Shown: positions 26,209 to 33,698 of the stretch, piece by piece
Layout: the number at the start of each line of letters is the position of its first letter
How positions within the stretch are numbered: position 1 is the stretch's first letter
Translations under genes and position numbers: made by a program
Source of the DNA: JBGSUZ01 sp043770095
Lineage (GTDB): Bacteria; Bacillota; Clostridia; Peptostreptococcales; Acidaminobacteraceae
Reading direction: 5' to 3'
DNA: 64,000 bases
NCBI GenBank assembly: GCA_043770095.1
Contig: JAYVIR010000092.1
Coordinates: forward strand, 135,822 to 199,821
Notes under the pieces: model-generated
Told to the model about the DNA's origin: nothing
The model's input: only the letters and a program-made list of their open reading frames with translations
Databases searched by the model: none

Positions 26209-26257
26209 AGCTGAAAAGGCAATCGAATTTATCGATGCTTTTTCAGCTTTTATTTTT
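26206..26257 (+). terminator. Terminator of the sensor kinase gene
   Basis: AAAAGCTGAAAA pairs with TTTTCAGCTTTT around a 20-base loop that contains ATCGA inverted copies, followed by a T-rich run. Confidence 0.8.
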
Positions 26258-26293
26258 TAATTTTAAAAGTTACCCGATCATTTTCTAACGATT

Positions 26294-26614
26294 CTATCGA
26301 TCCAATTTTCCTGGATATTTGCCCGTGCCACCAAGCACATCTACGATTTGAAAACCAAGTCTGGTTAAATGCTGCGCCGCGCCGCGGCTTCTTCCGCCAG
26401 ATTGGCAGATGATATGATAAACACTCTCTTTTTTAAGGTATTTGTCCGGCTGTCCCAGTAACGTATTCATAGGAATATTTTTTGCCTTTGGCACATGTCC
26501 TGTTTTGTATTCATTCACTTCTCTAATATCAATGAGGTCAATTTTACCAAGCAGTGCTTCAATTTCTGACACCGCTATTTGATTTTGGCTGTTTTTCTTA
26601 AACATTGAAAACAT
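26294..26614 (-). CDS. Rhodanese-domain protein
   Basis: 106-residue single-domain sulfurtransferase. It has the rhodanese pattern LIDIREVNEYKTGHVPKAKNIP, the active-site loop IICQSGGRSRGAA with catalytic Cys, and C-terminal VDVLGGTGKYPG. It would carry a persulfide on that Cys. It follows an ArsR-type regulator by 42 bases on the same strand, which points to a small sulfur-responsive unit. No membrane segment. Ribosome binding site AAAGGAGAG before ATG at 26614. Confidence 0.9.
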   Translation of the reverse strand: MFSMFKKNSQNQIAVSEIEALLGKIDLIDIREVNEYKTGHVPKAKNIPMNTLLGQPDKYLKKESVYHIICQSGGRSRGAAQHLTRLGFQIVDVLGGTGKYPGKLDR

Positions 26615-26656
26615 TATAATCTCTCCTTTTATGGTTGTAACTCATATTTTAAAGCG

Positions 26657-26938
26657 TTATAGTTCACAATAATTCGCCTTTAAAACTTCCAGTACATTGG
26701 TTAATTTAGGATCTGAAATAAAATAAGTGCTGTGCATGCCACTACGTTTGCAGTCCACCAATTGATTTGCTTTAAGAACCGATAAATGCTGTGAAATAGC
26801 AGCCTGACTGATATGACTTAGTTCCAATTGAATTTCTCCAACCGTTAGTTCCTTCTCAAGCAACTTGCAAATGATCATCAATCGATTGTCATTTGAAAGG
26901 ACTTTCAACAGGTTTGCCATGATTTTAACGTGTTCCAT
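26657..26938 (-). CDS. ArsR-family regulator, possibly persulfide-sensing
   Basis: 93-residue winged-helix repressor: LLKVLSNDNRLMIICKLLEKELTV, then recognition helix SQAAISQHLSVLKANQLV and the wing RSGMHSTYF. TTG at 26950 would read through the ribosome binding site (GGAGGGGAAT), so ATG at 26938 is used. Cysteines lie at about positions 24 (in the IICKLL helix), 63 and 91 (C-terminal YCEL). The Cys pair in helix 2 and the last helix resembles BigR/SqrR, which sense persulfides; the usual metal-site CVC motif of ArsR is absent. Co-transcription with a rhodanese fits this. Confidence 0.87.
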   Translation of the reverse strand: MEHVKIMANLLKVLSNDNRLMIICKLLEKELTVGEIQLELSHISQAAISQHLSVLKANQLVDCKRSGMHSTYFISDPKLTNVLEVLKANYCEL

Positions 26939-27000
26939 ATTCCCCTCCAAAAGATTGCCTCACCTTTCATGTCTATATTTGTTTTACCTTTGTAATTTTA

Positions 27001-27018
27001 TATAAGCTTATTCTTATA
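27001..27018. promoter_or_regulatory. Operator-like inverted repeat of the ArsR-type gene
   Basis: TATAAGCTTATTCTTATA has the form TATAAG-N6-CTTATA, the usual ArsR/SmtB operator type. It lies just downstream of the -10 box of the promoter at 27024-27052, so binding would block transcription. Confidence 0.65.
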
Positions 27019-27023
27019 TACTT

Positions 27024-27052
27024 ATAATACTATCCACAATTCTTACTGTCAA
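27024..27052 (-). promoter_or_regulatory. Promoter of the ArsR-rhodanese unit
   Basis: On the minus strand TTGACA (27047-27052), a 17-base spacer and TATTAT (27024-27029). Confidence 0.75.
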
Positions 27053-27781
27053 TGTTTTTTAAAATTTTCTTCAGACTACCCATTGCTCTTAGTCTTCTAT
27101 TTCTAGTCATGAATAGCATTACCATTATTGTCGGCTTTGTTTTATCGGTTTCATTTGGATTTTTCGGTTTTATCATCGGTGGCGCATTCTACCTCAGTGG
27201 CATTGGCGTGCTTGCGGTCTATCTGATTTGTCAAGACCAGCAATTGAGCAAATGATCACAGCCCTAAGTGAGATTGAACAAGGAAATAAAAGCTGAGCGT
27301 CTTAAATCAGAGCTGCTAACCAATGTTTCTCATGACCTTAGAACACCGCTCACGTCGATTATCAATTACGTGGATCTTCTCAAAACAAAGGGTTTAGATG
27401 CTGAAGATGCCCCCCATTATTTAGACGTTCTCGACCAAAAATCCCAGCGCCTTTATCAGCTCACAGAAGACTTGTTTGAAGCTTCAAAAGCCAGTTCAGG
27501 CAATTTGCAAGCGACACTTGAATCTTTAAATTTAAAGGACTTCATCTTGCAAGCTACCGGTGAATTCAAAGAGCGTTTCTGCCGAAGCGCTTAACATTGC
27601 AGCTCACGCACTCCTAGAGCGCTTCACAAGAGGTGATTTGTCAAGGGGCACAGAGGGTTCTGGACTAGGCCTTTCCATCGCCAAAAGCCTTACAGAGCTT
27701 CAAAAATGGCATTTTGAACTTCAAATCGATGGTGATCTTTTTAGAGTCAACATACGCCTTCCCTTATCAAAACAAAAATAG
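27052..27781 (+). pseudogene. Sensor histidine kinase remnant with several deletions and frameshifts
   Basis: Pieces of one kinase in different frames. 27052-27250: membrane segment ending AVYLI. About 27230-27295: HAMP-like RPAIEQMITALSEIEQGNKS in the next frame, then a stop. 27268-27570: KAERLKSELLTNVSHDLRTPLTS with the phospho-acceptor His and a full HisKA helix pair. 27560-27781: SAEALNIAAHALLERFTRGD, GTEGSGLGLSIAKSLTELQ and the usual C-terminus. The ATP-binding N-box region between HisKA and ALNI is deleted. No ribosome binding site precedes the first ATG, which falls in the promoter of the divergent arsR gene. It cannot make a working kinase. Confidence 0.85.
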
Positions 27782-27795
27782 ACCCCGTAAATAAC

Positions 27796-27853
27796 TAAAA
27801 AGACCAATTGTCCTTATGTAAGCGCAACGCTTAGAAGGACAATTGGTCTTTTA
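27796..27853. terminator. Strong bidirectional terminator
   Basis: AAAAGACCAATTGTCCTT pairs with AAGGACAATTGGTCTTTT, and an inner perfect TAAGCG-CAA-CGCTTA hairpin (27819-27833) stacks in the loop. A-run and T-run flank both sides, so it can serve both the kinase remnant and the FUSC gene. Confidence 0.85.
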
Positions 27854-27904
27854 TTATGATTGGAAAATTTTAAGTCAAATTTTAATTTTAGATGAAAGGT
27901 TAAA

Positions 27905-28987
27905 CTACTTTCTCACTAAATCCAGTTCAGCTATATGCTTAAGGCTCTTGTTAATGTCTCTTAAATCTCTTTCAATTCTCGCCGCATACTCATTTTGAAT
28001 AGGTGATTCATGAATTTTCAAGCTTTCTATTTGACAGGAAATCACATCGCCTTTCGCAGCGCCCTTACCTTCATATTGATTCTTAAGGCTGCCCATGTTG
28101 TCCATGATACAAGAGAAGTAGCCGCTTAAATCTTCAGAAATTTCTCTAAGGTCATCTGGCTTCACTTTTTCTTCTCCCAGTACATAAGTAATATCAAACA
28201 TCAAATGGCCAATATTTCTCATATGCTGAATCACCATTTGCGTTTTTTCAATAGTGGCTAATTGAATTGGAAGAATTCTAATTTGTTTTTTTGCCTCTTT
28301 ATTCATGTTATCAAACAGACTGGTTACCCACTCAATATTATTTGAAGTATCAATCAAAGCCCGTCTTACCTTTTGGAAATCTTCAGACTCGCATGTTTCT
28401 AACGCATCCTGAGTCTGCGCCATGTTAGAAAGCAAGCATTTAAACAAATAGACCATTCGTTTATGCGAAATCACACGGTACTGAATCATTGAAAACAAGT
28501 AATTGTATATAATAGCAACCGCTACACCTGAACAAAGTGCCGCAAATCGAAGTTCAAAAGTTAGTAGAACACTTGGCTCGCCATTGGCGCCTAGTTGTAA
28601 ATACTGTGTCATATAAATCGCCGTAAAGAGCGCCACGACTGAGACGTTCTTCCAATTAATTAAAAGGCAAATGTAAAGCGTGACGGCAACTGAAGCGCCT
28701 ATTGTAATTGGATTAACCCCAAAGAGCAAAATGATTATCGATGTAGCTGTTGCCCCAATAAAGGATGCAAAAATTTGGTCTAAGCCATTTTTAATACCCA
28801 TCGTGTTGACAGGCTCAAGCGTGAGTACCAATCCAAAGAGAACCGAAATCATGTCTTTACTGATAAAATCCACTTGCGATGTAATCAAGTACGCTGTGCT
28901 GATGGCTAAAAATGTTTTTAAAATAAATAATTTTGAATCCAGTAAATTTGCTTCTTTTTTAAGTTTAAACGATTGTAACCAATTCAT
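27905..28987 (-). CDS. FUSC/aromatic acid exporter-type membrane protein
   Basis: 360 residues. The N-terminal 170 contain five or six close hydrophobic helices (FLAISTAYLI, MISVLFGLVLTLEPV, ATSIIILLFGVNPI, GVAVAIIYNYLF). The C-terminal half is cytoplasmic and helical. This matches the ArAE/DUF939 half-size FUSC group, proposed exporters of aromatic acids and similar anions; the substrate is not known. The frame opens at 29020, but AAAGGAAGA before ATG at 28987 marks the likely start. Confidence 0.8.
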   Translation of the reverse strand: MNWLQSFKLKKEANLLDSKLFILKTFLAISTAYLITSQVDFISKDMISVLFGLVLTLEPVNTMGIKNGLDQIFASFIGATATSIIILLFGVNPITIGASVAVTLYICLLINWKNVSVVALFTAIYMTQYLQLGANGEPSVLLTFELRFAALCSGVAVAIIYNYLFSMIQYRVISHKRMVYLFKCLLSNMAQTQDALETCESEDFQKVRRALIDTSNNIEWVTSLFDNMNKEAKKQIRILPIQLATIEKTQMVIQHMRNIGHLMFDITYVLGEEKVKPDDLREISEDLSGYFSCIMDNMGSLKNQYEGKGAAKGDVISCQIESLKIHESPIQNEYAARIERDLRDINKSLKHIAELDLVRK

Positions 28988-29032
28988 AAGACATCTTCCT
29001 TTATTATATATGTGACACAATGTTATAAATAC

Positions 29033-29058
29033 GAGTGGGTGTTTTTAAGCACCCGCTC
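29033..29058 (-). terminator. Hairpin after the MFS transporter unit, weak terminator
   Basis: GAGTGGGTG (29033-29041) pairs with CACCCGCTC (29050-29058) with one mismatch, a few bases downstream of the MFS stop. The T-run is poor. Confidence 0.4.
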
Positions 29059-29064
29059 TGCTAT

Positions 29065-30261
29065 TTAGAGGGCTTGGCGCACCCTTTTTACAAATAAAAA
29101 TGCAATAACAAACGCTAACCCAGTGAAAATAAAGGTTGCACCAAAACCAATTAAATCCACTACGCCTCCAACAAGGAGTGGCCCACAGATGGCCGCGAGA
29201 GATGCTGAAAAATAATACAAACCTGTGTATGTACCAATCTGATCTTCTGTCGTCATTTCAACGACTAACGGATATGAATTGATGTTAATCATAGCCCAGA
29301 AAAGACCGCCTATAAGCATTAATACCATCATAAGTATCTTACTAAACGGCAAGATTGTGCCTACAGTCGCAAGTGCCATGAAAATGGCACCATCGCCTAC
29401 AACGCCTATTAAAATGGCATTGCGCTTGCCAATTTTACTGCCGACAAAGCCAGCTGGAATGGCAAATACCAAAAATGACAATGCAAAGAATCCTAAAATC
29501 AGTGAGGCATCTGAAACGTCTAATTTAAGAAACTGAACGCAGTAATTGCTAAAGGTCGCTTCTATGCCTTGATAACCCACAAACCAGAAAAATATGGCAA
29601 ATAAAATATTTCGAGTAGACGGGTTTTCATCGCTTAGAATGGCTTTTACAGCCTTGCGAATGCCCACTTTTTCCTCTTCTGCCTTCTCACCGATTTCAGG
29701 TTCTTTAATGAATTTCACTAAAATGAGTAAGGCTAGAAGCATGAGTACTGCAGTCATTATAAAAGGTAAATTTGGGTTCAAACGGTATAAAAAAGCGCCG
29801 CCTAAGAGAACAAATACCGAAGCCAAACCACCCATAAAATTGATGATTCCATTGGCCTTACTACGTAGAGGTGCTGGTGTAATATCTGGCATTAACGCAA
29901 CTGTCGGTGCTCTAAATATGGCCATCGAAAAGTTGAGTATGGTAATAATGACCATGAAACTGGCAAAAGACCAATAGTTTGGCAGCAGTATAAACATCAG
30001 CGCGGCAATTGGAATCCCTACCATCAGATAAGGCATTCTTCTGCCATATTTTGTTTTTGTCCGGTCGCTCATCGCAGCAACAAAGGGAATAAGCGAAACG
30101 GCAAGTATATTGTCGAGTGTCATGAGGGCGTTGATTTGAAACTGACTGTGAAGATAATCTCTTAGAAATATAGGGACGTATACATTATACAAAGGCCAAA
30201 CAAGACTGACTGCAAAAAAGCCCAGTCCCAAAACAAAGGTTTTTCTAACGTCTAACTTCAT
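29065..30261 (-). CDS. MFS transporter of the GPH/SLC45-like type
   Basis: 398 residues with 12 predicted membrane helices. The loop DRTKTKYGRRMPYLMVG between helices 2 and 3 is the MFS motif as seen in glycoside-cation symporter and SLC45-like carriers, and RAPTVALMPDITPAPLRSKANG follows helix 4. It starts 12 bases after the GDPD gene and is co-transcribed with it, so uptake or export of a glycerophosphodiester, a glycerol derivative or a sugar is possible; the substrate is inferred only from context. AGGAGG ribosome binding site. Confidence 0.87.
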   Translation of the reverse strand: MKLDVRKTFVLGLGFFAVSLVWPLYNVYVPIFLRDYLHSQFQINALMTLDNILAVSLIPFVAAMSDRTKTKYGRRMPYLMVGIPIAALMFILLPNYWSFASFMVIITILNFSMAIFRAPTVALMPDITPAPLRSKANGIINFMGGLASVFVLLGGAFLYRLNPNLPFIMTAVLMLLALLILVKFIKEPEIGEKAEEEKVGIRKAVKAILSDENPSTRNILFAIFFWFVGYQGIEATFSNYCVQFLKLDVSDASLILGFFALSFLVFAIPAGFVGSKIGKRNAILIGVVGDGAIFMALATVGTILPFSKILMMVLMLIGGLFWAMININSYPLVVEMTTEDQIGTYTGLYYFSASLAAICGPLLVGGVVDLIGFGATFIFTGLAFVIAFLFVKRVRQAL

Positions 30262-30272
30262 ATGAGTACCTC

Positions 30273-30995
30273 CTATGCCTTGATTACTTGATCAGGGATG
30301 TCTGTAATAATGCTATAAATACCAGCCGCTTTTAGCTGCTTTGCAACTTCCAAATCATTTACCGTATAAGTGCTAATCTCTAAACCGGTACTATAGTAGC
30401 TTGCGAGCACTTCTGGCGTCAATGTCAAATAATAAGGGTGGTAAAAATCGGCTTTCAATTTTTGAACGTATTCCCAAGGTTCTACCATGGCAGCGGTCGT
30501 TAGGACGCCTGTTTTGAGATCCGCATCCAATTGTTTTACCGCCACTAATGCAAAATGGTCAAACGATGAAAAAACAAATTGCTCTTTAGGCAGATAGCTC
30601 AGACATAAATCAACCGTCGCCTTTTCAATGCCTTTATAAAGTGAAGACCCTGCCTTAAACTCCACATTCAAATAGATTGGTCTCTGTGTTTCTTCTTGTT
30701 TTTTAACAATTAGCGCCAGAACCATTTCCAATGTAGGGATCTTCTCATTGTACGCAGGGTGTATTAAGCTTATTTCAGATAGTTCATCCCAAGTTTTTTG
30801 AAAAATTGCACCTGTTTCGGCTGTCATTCGGTCTAGCTCAAAATCATGAAAAACAACAATTTTTCCATCTTTAGAAAAATGAACATCCAGTTCAATCCCA
30901 TCGACACCCATATCGATCGCTTTTTCAAAAGACAAAAGACTGTTTTCTGGGTAATAAGCTTTTGCGCCTCTGTGTCCAAATACTTTTGTTTTCAT
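30273..30995 (-). CDS. Glycerophosphodiester phosphodiesterase
   Basis: 240-residue cytoplasmic GDPD (UgpQ type, no signal peptide). It hydrolyses glycerophosphodiesters to glycerol-3-phosphate and an alcohol. Active-site signatures: FGHRGAKAYYPENSLLSFEKA, GVDGIELDVHFSKDGKIVVFHD and LNVEFK near residue 120, which supply the catalytic His pair and metal-binding Glu/Asp/Glu. It is the first gene of a pair with an MFS carrier. ATG at 30995 follows GGGAGG. Confidence 0.93.
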   Translation of the reverse strand: MKTKVFGHRGAKAYYPENSLLSFEKAIDMGVDGIELDVHFSKDGKIVVFHDFELDRMTAETGAIFQKTWDELSEISLIHPAYNEKIPTLEMVLALIVKKQEETQRPIYLNVEFKAGSSLYKGIEKATVDLCLSYLPKEQFVFSSFDHFALVAVKQLDADLKTGVLTTAAMVEPWEYVQKLKADFYHPYYLTLTPEVLASYYSTGLEISTYTVNDLEVAKQLKAAGIYSIITDIPDQVIKA

Positions 30996-31044
30996 CGTCT
31001 AGCCTCCCATGAAAATATCATCATTTTTTAAACGCATCATTAGA

Positions 31045-31082
31045 ACAAATAAAGCCTCCCTAGTTCTCATATCAGGAGGCTT
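31045..31082 (-). terminator. Terminator after the HD-GYP gene
   Basis: AAGCCTCC (31052-31059) pairs with GGAGGCTT (31075-31082) right after the stop codon at 31087; the minus-strand flank is TTTATTT. Confidence 0.7.
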
Positions 31083-31086
31083 ATGT

Positions 31087-32220
31087 TTAGCTTAATTGCT
31101 CAATTTCATACTGTTGATATTTTGTTTTAGCAGGATCGATATCCACAATGGATATGGTCGGATTTTTTTGCATATCAATGCTAAAATAATCTTTTACAGG
31201 CGTACCCGTGATGTCATATAACACTCGAACCGTCGGTTTGTCTTTATGCACTTTTGTAATAACGCCATATTCGCCATTGTTAAGGGTTACGTACAATCCT
31301 AGCGGATAATAACCCACAACTCGAAGGAATTTTTTGACGATTTCACGATCAAATTTGGTATCCAATTCATCTATTATGTAGAACATCGCCCGATACGGAT
31401 CTTCCTTTTTTTGATAGACTTTATCCGCAGTAATGGCATCAAAAACATCCGCCACACTCACAATCTTGGCGTAAACATTGATTTCATTCTTTTCTTTCCC
31501 AAAAGGATAACCGTTTCCATCCATTCTTTCGTGATGTGATAAAATGGCCTCTAAAGACGCATCTGAAAATTGTTTTGTATTTTTAAGCACTTCATATCCG
31601 CGAGTCGTATGAAGTTTTAAAATAGCATATTCATCATCTTCAAGGCGCTCTGGCTTATTGAGAATTTCTTTTGGGAGCAAAATTTTGCCGATGTCGTGAA
31701 GCAAAGCTCCAATAGCAAGTTCTACCAATCTAACTTTATTAAAGCCCATATAAATGCCAGTGATCAATGACAAAATACAAACGTTAACCGAATGCTCGAA
31801 AATATATTGATCCACTTCTCTTAGTTGCGATAACTTAATTGCAACGACTTCTAAACTCAGTATTTCGTCTACAATCTGATTCACCACAGCATAAAGTTTA
31901 TCCATATCCATCTGAGTTCGAAGAACGACGTTGTTCATGCATTGAAGCACCGCTTCTTTTGCCTCGCTTCGCGTAGAATCTAAAATCATATCCTTCACTG
32001 GAGATGTTTCTAAATCATCAAGAATGATCGTATTTTCATAATTTTCCTCTCGAATCGTTACAGTTAATATCTCTAATTCCAGTATTTTTTGAATATAGAT
32101 TTCTCTAAGCACGATGCCTTCAGAAATCAACAATTTTCCTTTCATATCAAAAATTGAATCGGCTAAAACCATTCCTTCCTCTAACTCAGAAATATTTATG
32201 ATTCGAACATTCGAGTTCAT
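31087..32220 (-). CDS. HD-GYP domain phosphodiesterase
   Basis: About 377 residues. N-terminal region (1-110) begins VRIINISELEEGMVLADSIFD, the DUF3391-like start typical of stand-alone HD-GYP proteins. HD-GYP core (about 140-290) has ALLHDIGKILLP, LSHHERMDGNGYP and VADVFDAITA, with all metal ligands. A C-terminal beta-rich tail follows (GYYPLGLYVTLNNGEYGVI). It should degrade cyclic di-GMP. The frame opens at 32289 inside whiA, but ATG at 32220 with GGGAGG is the likely start. It follows whiA by 34 bases and may be co-transcribed. Confidence 0.9.
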   Translation of the reverse strand: MNSNVRIINISELEEGMVLADSIFDMKGKLLISEGIVLREIYIQKILELEILTVTIREENYENTIILDDLETSPVKDMILDSTRSEAKEAVLQCMNNVVLRTQMDMDKLYAVVNQIVDEILSLEVVAIKLSQLREVDQYIFEHSVNVCILSLITGIYMGFNKVRLVELAIGALLHDIGKILLPKEILNKPERLEDDEYAILKLHTTRGYEVLKNTKQFSDASLEAILSHHERMDGNGYPFGKEKNEINVYAKIVSVADVFDAITADKVYQKKEDPYRAMFYIIDELDTKFDREIVKKFLRVVGYYPLGLYVTLNNGEYGVITKVHKDKPTVRVLYDITGTPVKDYFSIDMQKNPTISIVDIDPAKTKYQQYEIEQLS

Positions 32221-32254
32221 ATAGCCTCCCGTCACTCTTCTTATTTGGTGCCCT

Positions 32255-33202
32255 CTAACTTTGACTTGATTCTCTAAGTTCTGTGGCAATTTGCTCTATT
32301 TTTCTAAAGCGGTGGTTCACGCCTGATTTTCCAACGGGAGGTTCTAATAACTCTCCAATTTCTTTGAGGCTAATCTCTGTGTTTTCTAAGCGGAGTTCAG
32401 CCAATTCTCTTAAATTTTCAGATAAAAAATTAAGGCCAACGCTGTCCATGATATAACGGATGTCCGCCACTTGATGAAAAGAGGCATCGATTGTTTTATT
32501 CATGTTGGCTGTTTCGCAGTTAACAATCCGATTGACTTCGTTTCTCATTTGCTTAATAATTCGAACGTTCTCAAATTCAAGCAGGGTATTATGCGCGCCA
32601 ATGATGTTCAGTAAATCGACGATTTGATCGCCTTCTTTTAGATAAACAACGTATTGATTTTTACGTTCAATTATTTTACCCAGCACATCATAGGTAGAAA
32701 GCAGTGACACCAATGCTTCTGCAAATCCTCTTTGATGAGTTACCAGCTCAGCGTGATAGCCTTTTTCTGGATCGCTGATAGAACCGCCGCCAAGAAAAGC
32801 GCCTCTTAAATAGGCGCGTATGCAACATTCCTTTTTAACAATATATTCAGCAACACCATCTCTAATACCCAGCAGATCTGATTCCGTTTCTATAATGCCC
32901 AATTGATTTAAGAGATCTGTGGCATCTGGGATTTGGATCAAATACGTATTGGTTTTTTTTAGATTTTTATTTTGCTTAACATGAATCTCAGAACTTATTC
33001 CGAAAACCTTCTTTAATAAAGAAAAGACCCTTCTTGCAATCGCAGGATTCTCTGTGATGATGGTAAGATCAATTCTTTTAAAGCCAGACAAGCTAAGCGT
33101 TCCGCTTACTTTAATTAAGGCTGAAAGTTCTGCAATTTGACAACATTTATCCTCACCAATCATTCGCGTGAGTTCATTCTTCGTCTTAGATGAAAATGAC
33201 AT
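32255..33202 (-). CDS. whiA: WhiA, DNA-binding cell division/sporulation regulator
   Basis: 315 residues. N-terminal degenerate LAGLIDADG homing-endonuclease fold (SFSSKTKNELTRM, RAYLRGAFLGGGSISDP, GYHAELVT), then a C-terminal helix-turn-helix (LRELAELRLENTEISLKEIGELLEPPVGKSGVNHRFRKIEQIA). Known roles are in division and chromosome segregation in Gram-positive bacteria. In most relatives it directly follows rapZ and yvcK; here about 4.4 kb (NUDIX, MutS2-type, RNA, tryptophanase) lies between. It is 9 bases after the NUDIX gene. Confidence 0.95.
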   Translation of the reverse strand: MSFSSKTKNELTRMIGEDKCCQIAELSALIKVSGTLSLSGFKRIDLTIITENPAIARRVFSLLKKVFGISSEIHVKQNKNLKKTNTYLIQIPDATDLLNQLGIIETESDLLGIRDGVAEYIVKKECCIRAYLRGAFLGGGSISDPEKGYHAELVTHQRGFAEALVSLLSTYDVLGKIIERKNQYVVYLKEGDQIVDLLNIIGAHNTLLEFENVRIIKQMRNEVNRIVNCETANMNKTIDASFHQVADIRYIMDSVGLNFLSENLRELAELRLENTEISLKEIGELLEPPVGKSGVNHRFRKIEQIATELRESSQS

Positions 33203-33211
33203 ACCGTTTCA

Positions 33212-33634
33212 CTATGCCTCCTGTATCAATACATAACCCTTGTGAACAATAGAGCGTTCATCCTCGTACCTTAAATAATCATTAATTTGAAAATAATCAA
33301 CAAATTGAGCATCCACAAAACCCTCTTCTTTCAACGGTTTTAACTTGGTTGATCTCGCTGTCATGACATACCAAAAAACTTTTTTCTCAATCACTTCATG
33401 ATTGCTCCAACTGTTCTTAAACTGATAGGTCGTCTCTCCTAAAAAATTACTTATCTCAGCACGGATACCCGTCTCTTCCATAACTTCTCTAACGGCTGTT
33501 AGATCTGGCGTTTCGCCTTTTTCTATCTTTCCCTTTGGTATGACCCAATCGCCATTAATTTTACGAAGCAACAATACTTTTTTGCCTAGGAATACGACGC
33601 CCCCTGCGCTTGCCACGTGCTTCAAATTAAACAA
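33212..33634 (-). CDS. NUDIX hydrolase
   Basis: About 140 residues. The NUDIX box is complete: GKIEKGETPDLTAVREVMEETGI (residues about 36-58, split here only for length). It starts SAGGVVFL and has IPKGKIEKGE, as in the diadenosine polyphosphate/8-oxo-dGTP-like MutT group. TTG at 33634 is very close to its GGAG; TTG at 33625 is better spaced, so three residues may be spurious. It precedes whiA by 9 bases. Exact substrate unknown. Confidence 0.87.
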   Translation of the reverse strand: MFNLKHVASAGGVVFLGKKVLLLRKINGDWVIPKGKIEKGETPDLTAVREVMEETGIRAEISNFLGETTYQFKNSWSNHEVIEKKVFWYVMTARSTKLKPLKEEGFVDAQFVDYFQINDYLRYEDERSIVHKGYVLIQEA

Positions 33635-33698
33635 CTCCGTTTCTTAATAACCTTTTTAATCAGTATACCACATAACCGAGCCGGGCGTTGCATATTTT

